NCBI GenBank assembly: GCA_943704525.1
Contig: CALSCQ010000272.1
Location: forward strand, 1 to 39,488
Direction of reading: 5' to 3'
DNA length: 39,488 bases
DNA from: Pigoraptor vietnamica
Lineage: Eukaryota > Opisthokonta > Filasterea
Shown: in pieces, positions 1 through 9,777 of the stretch
Layout: each line of letters starts with the position of its first letter
How positions within the stretch are numbered: position 1 is the stretch's first letter
The notes under the pieces: model-generated
What the model saw: the letters and a program-made list of their open reading frames with translations, nothing else
Database searches by the model: none
Told to the model about the DNA's origin: nothing
Program-made: the position numbers and the translations under genes

Positions 1-227
1 GGGGGACGGGTGAGGGGGATTGAGGGGAAAAGGGGTTTGGTCGTGTCAATCGGCGATGATGTCCGTCTCCGCTTTGGCACATAATCAAGAATGCCTCACA
101 CGCAATGATCCGACACCAAGTCAGCACACAAGGGCACCGCACAGCCATCGTCGCACTCACAGCGCAACTGCACGCACACCGGCACCCACACCACACGTTC
201 GCAAGCGACGCAACCACTGCCACCCAC

Positions 228-560
228 TGTTCGTCGCAAGCCACTCGTTGATGTCCTCTCCGGGCGGCAAGACCACCACCGATTTGAGTCCTCCCGTGAC
301 GATCTTTGCGCTTACGAGCGCAGGGTCAAGGTACCGCTTGGGGTCATCCGCCGCCGTCTTCTTCTTTTTGCTCCTGTGTGTGTATGTGTGTGTCGGTCGG
401 GAACGATGGGGAAATGAGCGGGTTTGCTCGAGTTGTGGCATCTCACGTGCACATTGCCCGTATGTGTGTGGGCGTGCTGACTTAAAACTGTATGCGTGTG
501 TCCGTACGCAGGCGCAGAGATTTCCATCGCGCGCGCACACACACATACACACACACCACA

Positions 561-653
<93 letters not shown>

Positions 654-730
654 GAAAGGGATGCAAACACCGACACTGACATCGAAAGTTTTTCTTTTGG
701 CGTGTCTGACACTCACCCAAAGAAAGACAT
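228..730 (-). CDS. MOB1: MOB1/phocein-family kinase activator, 5' part
   Basis: MOB proteins bind and activate NDR/LATS (Hippo, mitotic exit) kinases. Two exons can be joined: 730-717, which holds the start and encodes MSFF plus two bases, and 373-228. They are separated by an intron (716-374) that starts GTGAGT and ends CACACAG and contains a long AC/GT microsatellite. The joined frame reads MSFFG-SKKKK and continues to LPPGEDINEWLATN, which matches the conserved MOB1 segment LPxGEDLNEWIAVN. A further donor (GTGGGT) follows at 227. The remainder, including the zinc-binding Cys/His core, would lie left of position 1; positions 1-227 look like intron. The start is supported because MOB1 proteins begin with a near-identical MSF-F-G peptide. 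Only about 53 residues of some 210 are visible, so the exact subfamily (MOB1 or a paralogue) is uncertain. Confidence 0.82.
535..651. repeat. (AC)n microsatellite in MOB1 intron 1
   Basis: A nearly pure AC run with a few interruptions, about 117 bp. On the sense strand of the MOB1-like gene it is (GT)n. The same intron ends in a CA-rich acceptor (376-400), so the two could base-pair in the transcript. Confidence 0.95.
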
Positions 731-1001
731 TCTCTCACACTAACAACGGCCTCATAAAAGCAAACGCCGCGCAATTCACACAGAAGAAATCGCCTCAAAT
801 CGCTCTGTTGTTGTGGAGGAGTGTGTGTGTTTTGGTCGTGAAACAGTGACGTAAGGGCTGTTAGTGACGTAGGTCTGACGATCGTTTGCATGCGTCATCA
901 TGGCAATTTCAACACAGAAAAAATCGCAGCACCTTTTTTGCGCTTATTTCTTATTTTTCCGTCTGCACTCTCTCGCGCACGCGTGTCTCCCCTGCGCCGA
1001 C
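731..1001. promoter_or_regulatory. Divergent promoter, MOB1-like and glucosidase II
   Basis: 271 bp between two divergent start codons. It contains two direct copies of AGTGACGTA followed by A/G and G, at 845-853 and 863-871, 18 bp apart. TGACGTA resembles the core of ATF/CREB-type bZIP sites. The spacing of about two helical turns is visible; the function is inferred. Confidence 0.35.
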
Positions 1002-4000
1002 ATGGCTGCACGGTGCGCGTGGCCCTGTGTGGCCGTGTGCGTGCTCGTGTTCGCAGCCGCGCTTGTGGGCGCCGTCGACCGCTCGAATTTCAAGACATGC
1101 GACCAGAGCGGGTTCTGCAAGTGAGTGTGCGTGCGTGCGTGCGTGCGTGTGCGTGTGTGCGTGTGTGTGTGTGCGTGTGCGTGTGTGCGTGTGTGTGTGT
1201 GCGTGTGTGTGTCTGTGTGTGTCTGTGTGTGTCTCTGTGTGTGTCTGTGTGTGTGTCTGTGCGTGCGAATGTGTGTGTTCTCGAACTGTGAACGTGACTG
1301 TCATACAAACTTCGTGGCTGTATGCACGCCGCGTATGCTGTTCCTTCCGCTTTAGTGGACGCGCACTCATGGGATGCGGGACACTGTCTCGCACATAACG
1401 ACATCCCTTGTTTACTCTACAGTTACTGACCACACATCCTCCGTCTTTTGCCGTGCGTTCGCCACAGGCGCAACCGCAACATGCAGCCCGACCCCTCGCT
1501 CTACCGCGTCGTCGCCGAGAGCATCAAGGCACACCCGACTTCTATGACAATGGACATACTGAACACTAAGACGAACGTCCTGCTGACCCTCGACGTGCTC
1601 ACGATGGCCGATGCCATCGTGCGCTTCAAGATTGTAGAGAAGAACCCGCTCAAGCCGCGCTACGAGGCGAGTCTGCGCAACTGCACACACATTGGAATGT
1701 CGCGCATGTGTGCCGTGTGGTTTGATGCGATATCTCTGCGCAAAGAGTCGGTGCTGGAGTGGCTTATCGTGCTGCGGGACTGACGCGTATGTGCGTGCGT
1801 GTGGTTTGTTGTGTTGGCTGTACGTGTTGGATTTGCCTGTGTGTGCGCGTGTGCGTGTACGTGTGTGTCTGCGTTTGTCTGTGTCTTGTGTCTGTGTGCG
1901 TGCGTGCGTGTGCATGTGTGTCTGCGTGCGTCTGTGTCTTGTGTCTTGTGTGTCTTGTGTCTGTGTGCGTGCGTGCGTGCGTGTGTGCTGCAGGTGAAGG
2001 ACGTGCTCGTGGGCGATGTGCTCGGCGTCGCTTTCGATGCGGTCGAAGAGAACGACGGCGACTTCTCCGTCAAGTCCGGTGACGTCACCGTGCTCGTGAC
2101 GCACTCGCCATTCATCATCGACGTCGTTCACAAGGACTCGCTTGTCGTTCGCCTCAACGCGCGCGGTCTCATGAATTTCGAGCACACGCGCAACAGGCAT
2201 GTGACGACACACTGCATCACGTGCACACACGCGCGATATTTAAAGGTAGCGCGCACGCCCTCGTGCACACGCACGCATACTAACACGCAACCCCATCCGA
2301 TACAGGGAGGAGAACGCGGACGACGGTGAGGGCGCGTGGGACGAGACGTTCAAGACGCACCGCGACAGCAAGCCCAACGGCCCGCAGTCGGTGGCGATGG
2401 ACGTGACCTTCTCGAACTTTGCGCACGTGTACGGCATCCCCGAGCACGCGTCGAAGCTCTCTCTCCCGTCCACGCGCGGCCCGGGCGTGTCGTCGGACCC
2501 CTACCGCCTCTACAACCTCGACGTCTTCGAGTACGAGCTGGACAATCCGATGGCGCTTTACGGCAGCATTCCCCTCATGCTCGCGCACTCGGCCACGCGC
2601 ACCGCCGGCTTCTTCTGGCTCAACGCCGCGGAGACGTGGGTCGACGTCACGCACACGACCGACGCGACCGGCGCCCTGGGCCGCCTCGTGCAACTCGTCA
2701 AGGGCCACGCGGCGGGTCCCAGCGTGGAGACGCACTGGATGTCGGAGAGCGGCATCATCGACGCGTTCGTGCTGCTCGGCCCGACGCCCGCGGACGTGTT
2801 CCGGCAGTACGCGTCGCTGACGGGGATGCCGCAGCTCCCTCCGCTGTTCTCGATCGCATACCACCAGTGCCGGTGGAACTACAACGACCAGCAGGACGTC
2901 GCGGACGTGGACGCGAACTTTGACCGCCACGACATCCCGTACGACGTGCTGTGGCTCGACATTGAGCACACGAACGGCAAGCGCTATTTCACGTGGGACA
3001 ACAGCAAGTTCCCCGACCCCGTCGCGATGCAGGAGTCGCTTGCTTACAAGGGGCGCAAGATGGTCACGATCATCGACCCGCACATCAAGCGTGACGACAG
3101 CGGCTACGAGATTCACAGCGAGGCCGAATCGCAGGGCTTCTACGTCAAGTCGTCCGGCGGCGTGTCGTCGTACGAAGGGTGGTGTTGGCCGGGCACGTCG
3201 TCGTGGCTGGACTTCACGTCGCCCGCCGTGCGCGAGTGGTGGGCGGGCCGCTTTGCGCTCGATAAGTACAAGGGATCGACCGCGAGCCTGTACACGTGGA
3301 ACGACATGAACGAGCCGTCGGTATTCAATGGCCCCGAGATATCGATGCACAAGGACGCCGTCCACCACGGCGGATGGGAACACAGGTGCGCGCGCGTGTG
3401 TGTTGGCTCGGGTGTGCGTGCGTATTATGCCGAGACGAAAAGACGACTGTTGCGGTTTTCAATTTGTTCTTTTCACACCTTATTTACATGCGCACAAGGT
3501 TTCATGTTAAGGGTTGGCGTCCGTCATATTTTCCCGTGAATGTGACAGTCCCCCACTCATCCCCTCCCCTAATCCACCTCAGGGACGTGCACAACATCTA
3601 CGGCTTCTACCAGCACATGGCCACCGCGCAGGGCCTCGCGAAGCGGTCCGGCTACATGCGCCGCCCGTTTGTGCTCTCGCGGGCGTTCTTTGCCGGGTCG
3701 CAGCGGCACGGCGCCATTTGGACGGGCGACAACACGGCCGACTGGGACCACCTCAAGGCTTCTCTTCCTATGATCATGTCCATCGGACTGGCCGGGCTGC
3801 CGTTCGCGGGCGGTACGTCACTGCGTCCTTGTGTGTGTAGCGTGTGTTGCGTATGTCTGTCTGCGTGCGTGTGCGTGTGCGTGTGTGCGAATGTGTGCGT
3901 GTATGCGCGCTCTTTAATGTCTGTCCCCTAACCCCTCCCCCACCGCAGCGGACGTCGGCGGCTTCTTCAAGAACCCTGAGACCCAACTGCTCGTGCGCTG

Positions 4001-4338
4001 GTACCAGACGGGCGCCTACACACCGTTCTTCCGCGCGCACGCCCATCTCGACACGCGCCGCCGCGAGCCGTGGCTCTTTGACGACGCCACAAAGCTTGCC
4101 ATTCGCCAGGCCGTGATTGCGCGCTACCAGCTGCTGCCGCTGTTCTACACGCTCTTCCACGAAGCGTCGGTTACGGGCAAGCCGATCATGCGGTACGGGT
4201 CGCGTCGTCACGGTGTCGTCAGTCCGCTTTATATCTTTGTTCGCATGTGAGGGGCTATGAAGTAGCCCGCTCTCGCTTGGCATAGCCATTAGAATCTCAT
4301 GCACTTCCTTTCATCCACCGGCCCATCACTTGCACCTC

Positions 4339-4377
<39 letters not shown>

Positions 4378-5440
4378 TTCTCCTACCTCAGGCCGCTGTG
4401 GGTCGAGTTCCCCGCCGATGGCGCGACATTTGCGATGCAGGACCAGTTCATGGTTGGCTCGTCTCTCCTCGTCAAGCCCGTTGTGTCTGCGAATGCGCAC
4501 ACGGTCGACGTCTACCTGCCGGGCCAGCAGGTGCGTCCCCGTTACGCCTCTGCGACGTGTCTCTCTCTGTGGGCGTGTTGTGGAGTCGATGGACACACGA
4601 CATCTCTGTGGGCGTGTACGGGCAAAGTGGCTGCTGTGTTGGAGATGAAATGCGCTCGAATATTCACTCTTTCCTCGCAACGCAGCCGTGGTACGACGTG
4701 GACACGTACGAGTCTTTCACGGGCACGGCTTCTGTGCGGACGCCGCTGACGAAGATTCCCGTGTTCCAGCGGGGTGGCTCTGTGGTTGTGCGCAAGATGC
4801 GCCTTCGCCGCTCGTCCGCTCTGATGGAGCGCGATCCGTACACGCTGATTGTGACACTGAGCAACGAGGTACGCGGGCGTGAGGGCGTGAGGGCCGTGCC
4901 TAGGGCTAATTGTCACTTATTTTGCACTGGTGGAGTCGATGGACACGGCGTCTGTGATTTGTTTAAGCCGATCTCTCGCACTGGTTTGCAGGGTACTGCT
5001 GTTGGGACGCTGTATGTGGACGACGGCGACTCGTACGCGTACACGAAGGGCAACTACGCGCTCGTCGACTTTGAGTTCGGGGAAAACGAGCTCGTGTCGC
5101 GTGTGCGGCATGTCGGTCCGGGCACCGTGTGCAATGCCGTCGAGAGGGTCGTTGTCGCCGGTCTTTCGCGCCTTCCGGTGACGGCGACCGTGCGGGAGAA
5201 CGGTGGCGCGGCGCGGCCCGTTGCCGTCATTGTCGAGGTGCGTGTGCATTTCGTGTGTCGTACTCTGAAGGCTGTGTGGGGACTGTGCGTCTACGGGTGT
5301 GTCTCGCTTGTTTGCCTTGGACAAGGCTTGCGCGGCTGTGTTCTCACTGTATTGCCGTTTCGCAGAGCACGAACCGCGTGTCGGTCAAGAAGCCCGACGT
5401 GGACGCGTGTGCGCCGTGGTCCATCTCCTTTGGGTTCTGA
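1002..5440 (+). CDS. GANAB: Glucosidase II catalytic alpha subunit (GH31)
   Basis: Removes the two inner glucoses from N-glycans in the ER lumen, driving the calnexin cycle. Exons: 1002-1120, 1468-1666, 1994-2196, 2306-3385, 3583-3812, 3949-4192, 4392-4530, 4686-4868, 4992-5237, 5366-5440; together 905 codons plus stop, close to the usual 900-960. The protein starts with a hydrophobic signal peptide (about residues 1-25), then VDRSNFKTC as in animal and plant homologues. The GH31 nucleophile motif WNDMNEP is at 3297-3317 (Asp about 507) and the acid/base motif WTGDN at 3719-3733 (Asp about 583). ADVGGFF and FRAHAHLDT are also intact. There is no HDEL tail, as expected, because the beta subunit retains it. 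Intron 2 has a GC donor (GAG|GCGAGT). Exon 3 could instead end at 2220 with a GT donor, adding eight residues to a variable acidic linker. Confidence 0.95.
1121..1275. repeat. GT-rich tract in glucosidase II intron 1
   Basis: An imperfect GT/GC alternation that begins exactly at the donor GTGAGT, so several GT dinucleotides follow the used splice site. A similar tract fills intron 2 (about 1787-1990). Confidence 0.9.
4341..4377. repeat. Poly-C run of 37 in glucosidase II intron 6
   Basis: An uninterrupted C run followed by TTCTCCTACCTCAG and exon 7. It takes the place of the polypyrimidine tract of this acceptor. On the opposite strand it is G37, which can form a quadruplex. Confidence 0.95.
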
Positions 5441-6111
5441 ATTGGCGTTGATCGCTGGTTAAGGGTCGGTTGTCGCAAATGCCGACCGGCGCGTGCGGCG
5501 CTGCGCGAGTGCCTGGCGTGTGGGTGATGAATGTAGGCACTAGGACTGAAGTGGCTGTTCCCGTGTGTGTTCCGTGTTGCGCGCCGTGATGTCGATGGGG
5601 CGAAGGCACACTACGTAGCAGTGGAAGTAACACGAGAATGGACCACGTGCGACAAGGACGAGACGCACACTGCTTCATCCGCCCGGCGTGCTGCGTCGCG
5701 GGTGGCCGTCGGCTAAGTAGACGCCGCTGCCGTTGTTTTGAAACACCTGGTACACGTCTGGCAAATATATTGCACTCTGTCGAAGCTGAAGTAGCGATCG
5801 ACGGCGCACATCCCGCGGGAGACGAAGCAGAACCCCAAAAACGACACGCCAAATGTCCTCGGGGTGTTCTCCGCGCTGTTTTCCGTGGCTGAGCGAGGGT
5901 GCAGAGAGAGCCAGTTGGCAGAAGGGAGAATGTCAGTGCTTGTCCCGGCAGTCTGCATGGAATTCAGGCGTGTGGGTGTGGGACGAGGTAACAGTCGCTG
6001 TTACATCACCCGATCGCCTTCCCCAAGAACTGCTGACCGTGACGGCAGCTTGCCATCCCCAACAGTATAATACGCCGTGGCCTCCCCCTCGCGCCCTCAC
6101 GCTCTGCTACC
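5441..6111. other. Intergenic, glucosidase II to biotin synthase
   Basis: 671 bp. It holds the 3' flank of glucosidase II and the upstream region of biotin synthase, with an AT-rich AGTATAATACG (6063-6073) about 40 bp before the biotin synthase ATG as a possible core promoter element. The minus strand carries an 81-codon open frame listed separately. Confidence 0.5.
5713..5958 (-). CDS. Unrecognised 81-codon open frame
   Basis: An ATG-initiated frame on the minus strand between two plus genes, starting 153 bp upstream of the biotin synthase ATG in the divergent orientation. The predicted peptide is aromatic- and Cys-rich in its second half (for example GVSFLGFCFVSRGMC and CQTCTRC). I do not recognise a family. 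A CAG|GTGTTTC near 5728 could be a donor, making this the first exon of something longer. An open frame of this length is not rare in GC-rich DNA, so it may be chance. Confidence 0.18.
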   Translation of the reverse strand: MQTAGTSTDILPSANWLSLHPRSATENSAENTPRTFGVSFLGFCFVSRGMCAVDRYFSFDRVQYICQTCTRCFKTTAAAST

Positions 6112-8436
6112 ATGGCGCTGCGTGCCGTGCGCATGTTCACGGCGAGTGTCTCGCGCGCGTGGACGCACACGCACGATGCCGCCCTTGTGACTCGCCACAC
6201 ACAGCTTTCGCACGCACGTGGCCTTGCTTCGACAGCCGCCAATGACACTCCGGCTGCGCGCGCCGCGAAGGTGGACGCCATTCGCAACGACTGGACGCGC
6301 GAGGAGATACAGGCCATTTACGACTCGCCGCTGCTCGATCTGATGCACAATGCGGTGGGAATTTCGCCTGTTGTTGCGTGTATTATGCACTCGCACACAC
6401 GCACATACATGCACACGTACATCCACACGCACGCTACAACACGCGTGCCACACACAGTGTTCTCTGCCATTCTGTTGTTGTGTCATTACGCCTCGTTGTG
6501 TGTACCCTCTCGCAGCCACGCGCGTGCATGCACACGTGCATTCGCACGCATGCTCGCGCACACACCCACACAAAGTGATCTCTGCCATTCCGCTGATGTG
6601 CCAATACGCCGTGTTCGTTGCCAGGCGGTGGTCCACCGTCGCCACTTCAACGCGCGCGAGGTGCAGCAGTGCACGCTGCTCTCGATTAAGACGGGCGGGT
6701 GCGCCGAGGACTGCTCGTACTGCCCGCAGTCCAGCAAGTACAAGACGGAGGTTCGCATCTATTGCGGCTGATGTCACACACACAACACGCGTCTCTTCTG
6801 CTAGAGCCGCGTCGGAGGCTCGATGGCTGCTGTCACACACGCGTCTCTTTTGCCAAGGCCACATCGATGTGAACGGAGATTTGTATCGTGTTGCTGCTGT
6901 CGTCACACACTCAACACGCGACTTTTGCGCTGAAACAGCGTCGGAGGCTCGATTGCTGCTGTCACACACGCGTCTCTTCTGCTAAAACCCCGTCGACTTG
7001 AACCCCACAGGTGAAGGCGCAGAATTTGATGAACGTGCAGGAGGTGATTGACGCTGCGCGCAAGGCGAAGGCCGCGGGGAGCACGCGCTTCTGCATGGGG
7101 GCGGCGTGGCGCGATGTCATGCATAGGAAGAGCAACTTCAAGTCGGTCGTGGAGATGGTCAAGGAAGTGCGGTGTGTGTGCGGGCGTGCGTGTGTGCGTG
7201 CGTGTGTCTGTGTCGTGTCTGTGTCTGTGTGTCTGTGTATCTGAGTCTGTCGGTGCGTGCACACTGAATTGGCACGCACACCCCCTCTCTCTCTCGCAAA
7301 CGCACACACGCAGCGCAATGGACATGGAGGTGTGCTGCACCCTCGGCATGCTGGACGCAGAGCAGGCGCAGCAGCTGAAGGACGCCGGCCTCACAGCCTA
7401 CAACCACAATCTCGACACGAGCCGCGAGTACTACCCAAAAATCATCACCACGCGCACGTACGACGAGCGGCTCAAGACGCTGGAGCACGTGCGCAACGCC
7501 GGCATCAACGTGTGCTCCGGCGGCATCATTGGGCTCGGCGAAGCGGAGGGCGACCGCGTCGGTCTGCTCCACACGCTCGCGACGCTCCCGTCGCACCCGG
7601 AAAGCGTGCCTGTGAACGCGCTCGTCCCGGTGCAAGGGACTCCCCTCGCGGGGCAAGAGGTGGGCGATGGCTGATGTCGCCACTCCTGTCGTGTGTGGTG
7701 GTGGAGTTTGCTAAGAGCGAGTAGTGCGTGATTGGGTCTGCTAAGAGCGAGTAGTGTGTGAATGACGCTGACGGCACGCGTCGCCGCGCACGCAGCGGGT
7801 GAACATATGGGAGATGCTTCGCGTGATTGCGACGGCGCGAATTGTCATGCCGGCGTCGATGGTGCGGCTGTCGGCCGGCCGCGTCAACTTTTCGCTCGCA
7901 GAGCAGGTGCGTAGTTGTGGCCAGTCATGTGGAATGCATTTTGCCTGCGTGGTTTCACGCGTGGGTTCACTCACATTCACGCACAAACTTCTTTGTTAAA
8001 CGCACGTGCATTCACGCACTCGCGCGTGCGCGTGCACACCCTTCACTCGTGCGCCCTGTCTGACGTCGAATGTGCGCGCAGGCACTGTGCTTCATGTCCG
8101 GCGCAAACTCCATTTTCACCGGCGACAAGTTGCTCACGACAAAGAACAACTCGTTCTCCGAAGACTCTGAAATGTTCCGAATTCTCGGTTGGTGTCCCCT
8201 GCAACTCTGCGTGCAGTGCGCGCACAAGATATCTGCAATATTCCTAAGAGCGATGCAATATTTTACGCAAAGCTGACGACTGCGCTGCTCTGCGGTGCGC
8301 AGGTCTCGTCGGCAAGGCCCCTTCGTTCGACGAGCCCGCGCACGCACACGCACAACACGCGCACGGCGACGGCTGCGGGCACTCGTGTGGAAAGGGCCCG
8401 CATGCGGAGGAGGCGGCGGTCGCTGCGGCGCATTGA
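6112..8436 (+). CDS. bioB: Biotin synthase, mitochondrial-type radical SAM
   Basis: Inserts sulfur into dethiobiotin, the last step of biotin synthesis. Exons: 6112-6354, 6625-6750, 7011-7171, 7314-7659, 7796-7906, 8082-8187, 8303-8436; 408 codons plus stop. The first 55 or so residues are rich in Arg, Ala, Ser and His and lack acids, as in a mitochondrial presequence. The domain then starts at [13 protein letters not shown]. The radical SAM cluster motif is GCAEDCSYC, with Cys at about 107, 111 and 114. Ligands of the [2Fe-2S] cluster are present in [21 protein letters not shown] and the Arg of VRLSAGR. The last exon adds about 40 residues rich in His, Cys, Ala and Gly, including [16 protein letters not shown], which bacterial enzymes lack. 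Introns 2 and 3 carry GT- and CA-rich stretches. All exon phases agree. Confidence 0.95.
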
Positions 8437-9066
8437 GTGAGGTCATTAAACCGCGGTGCAGGGCCGGGACTGACGACTGTATCGCTCGTTGTTGTTCTGG
8501 TGTCCGGATCGAGTATAATCGAAGGATCATCACGCAGACGCAAAACAACGGCGCAATATGTGAGCAAGCCATGCTACTGAGTCGGTTGAGTTCAGTCTAA
8601 AGCGCTCGCAATGAACTGAAGGTGTGGCGGATCATGGTAGATGAGTAGTGTTACACCCGGCTGTGTCAGCATCGTGAGTATTGACACCCCTCGTGCGTAA
8701 GGGCACGTATGCACCCACTCGTCTGCGTCCTCTCTCTCAACTCGTAAAGTCTTCCACCCCTCGTGTGTGAGAGCACATGCACACACTGTGTCTCTCTCTC
8801 AATTCGTTTCGCAACGAACGAAACTGAAAAGAAAAAAAATGTGCGACAATCACGCGTGGCCTCGGCTCCCCGGCAATGTACACTCACACTGACCCACGCC
8901 AGTAGCGCACACGCGTCGGCTGTTTTGTTTCGTTTGTCGTTATTCCCTTCATTGAATCCCCCGGCATTCCTCTCCTTCACGCCGGTCGTGCATGCCGTCG
9001 GCTGTTTTTCTTTCCTTTTTTTTTGTTTGTCGCTATTTATTTTCACGCTACATTATTCCCTTCCCT
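8437..9066. other. Convergent intergenic region with a local duplication
   Basis: 630 bp between the stop codons of biotin synthase (+) and the F-box gene (-). It has an imperfect tandem duplication: 8685-8745 and 8755-8807 both start CACCCCTCGTG, run through GCAC/TGCAC and CTCTCTCTCAA, and end in TTCGT or CTCGT. No other gene is seen. Confidence 0.6.
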
Positions 9067-9724
9067 CTACTCGCCGCCGCGGGGTGCCGCAAGCGACGCC
9101 GTGAGCCGCCGAATCTCATTCGCACGCCACCTCGCCAGCCCCGTCTGCATGCCCACTCGCAACGGCTCACCGACGCCACCGCCTAGCACAGCGTTCGCAC
9201 GCGCCGCCGTCAGCCAGCCATCGCTTTCAACGCCGTCCCTCGCGACCGTGTGCCCGGCGGCCCTGTCGGCGGCGCACAGCCCGCGCAACGCAACGGCGTA
9301 CCCCGCGACATGGCACCCGTGTGAGGGCATGGTCACGTGCGTGAGGTCGCAGCGCCCGCACCGTCCGCACGCGAGCGCGTGAACCTTGTGCTGCGAGTGC
9401 CACGCACCCGACGACCGGCACGTGGCCCACGGCCGATCGCACCCGAAGCGCCACAGCGGGCACCGGTGGGCCTCGCTCAGTGCGTCTGCTTCTGCGCGAG
9501 CGCGGTGCTCCAGGGCGTGTGCTGCGTATTCGCCGCGGGGCATGTAGGCGCGGCACAGCTGGCAGCGCACGCGGTACCGAGGGCAGTTGTCCAGGTGGCT
9601 GTGGACTTGGCTTCTGTCAAGGCGTGCGTTGCAGCCGTACTGCGCGAGAGGACACGGGAGCAATGCGCGGAGGCACACGAGCGCATGATCCTGTGGAGCG
9701 GCGGGGAGGCTTGTGTTAGGTCAA

Positions 9725-9777
<53 letters not shown>

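Noticed and set aside
20-891. Long frames of His-Thr or Cys-Val repeats over AC/GT tracts
   Set aside because: Dinucleotide repeats are open in several frames at once; these peptides are artefacts of microsatellites inside introns.
2280-3383. 367-residue Arg/Val-rich minus-strand frame
   Set aside because: It is antisense to glucosidase II exon 4; high GC3 in the real gene keeps the opposite strand open.
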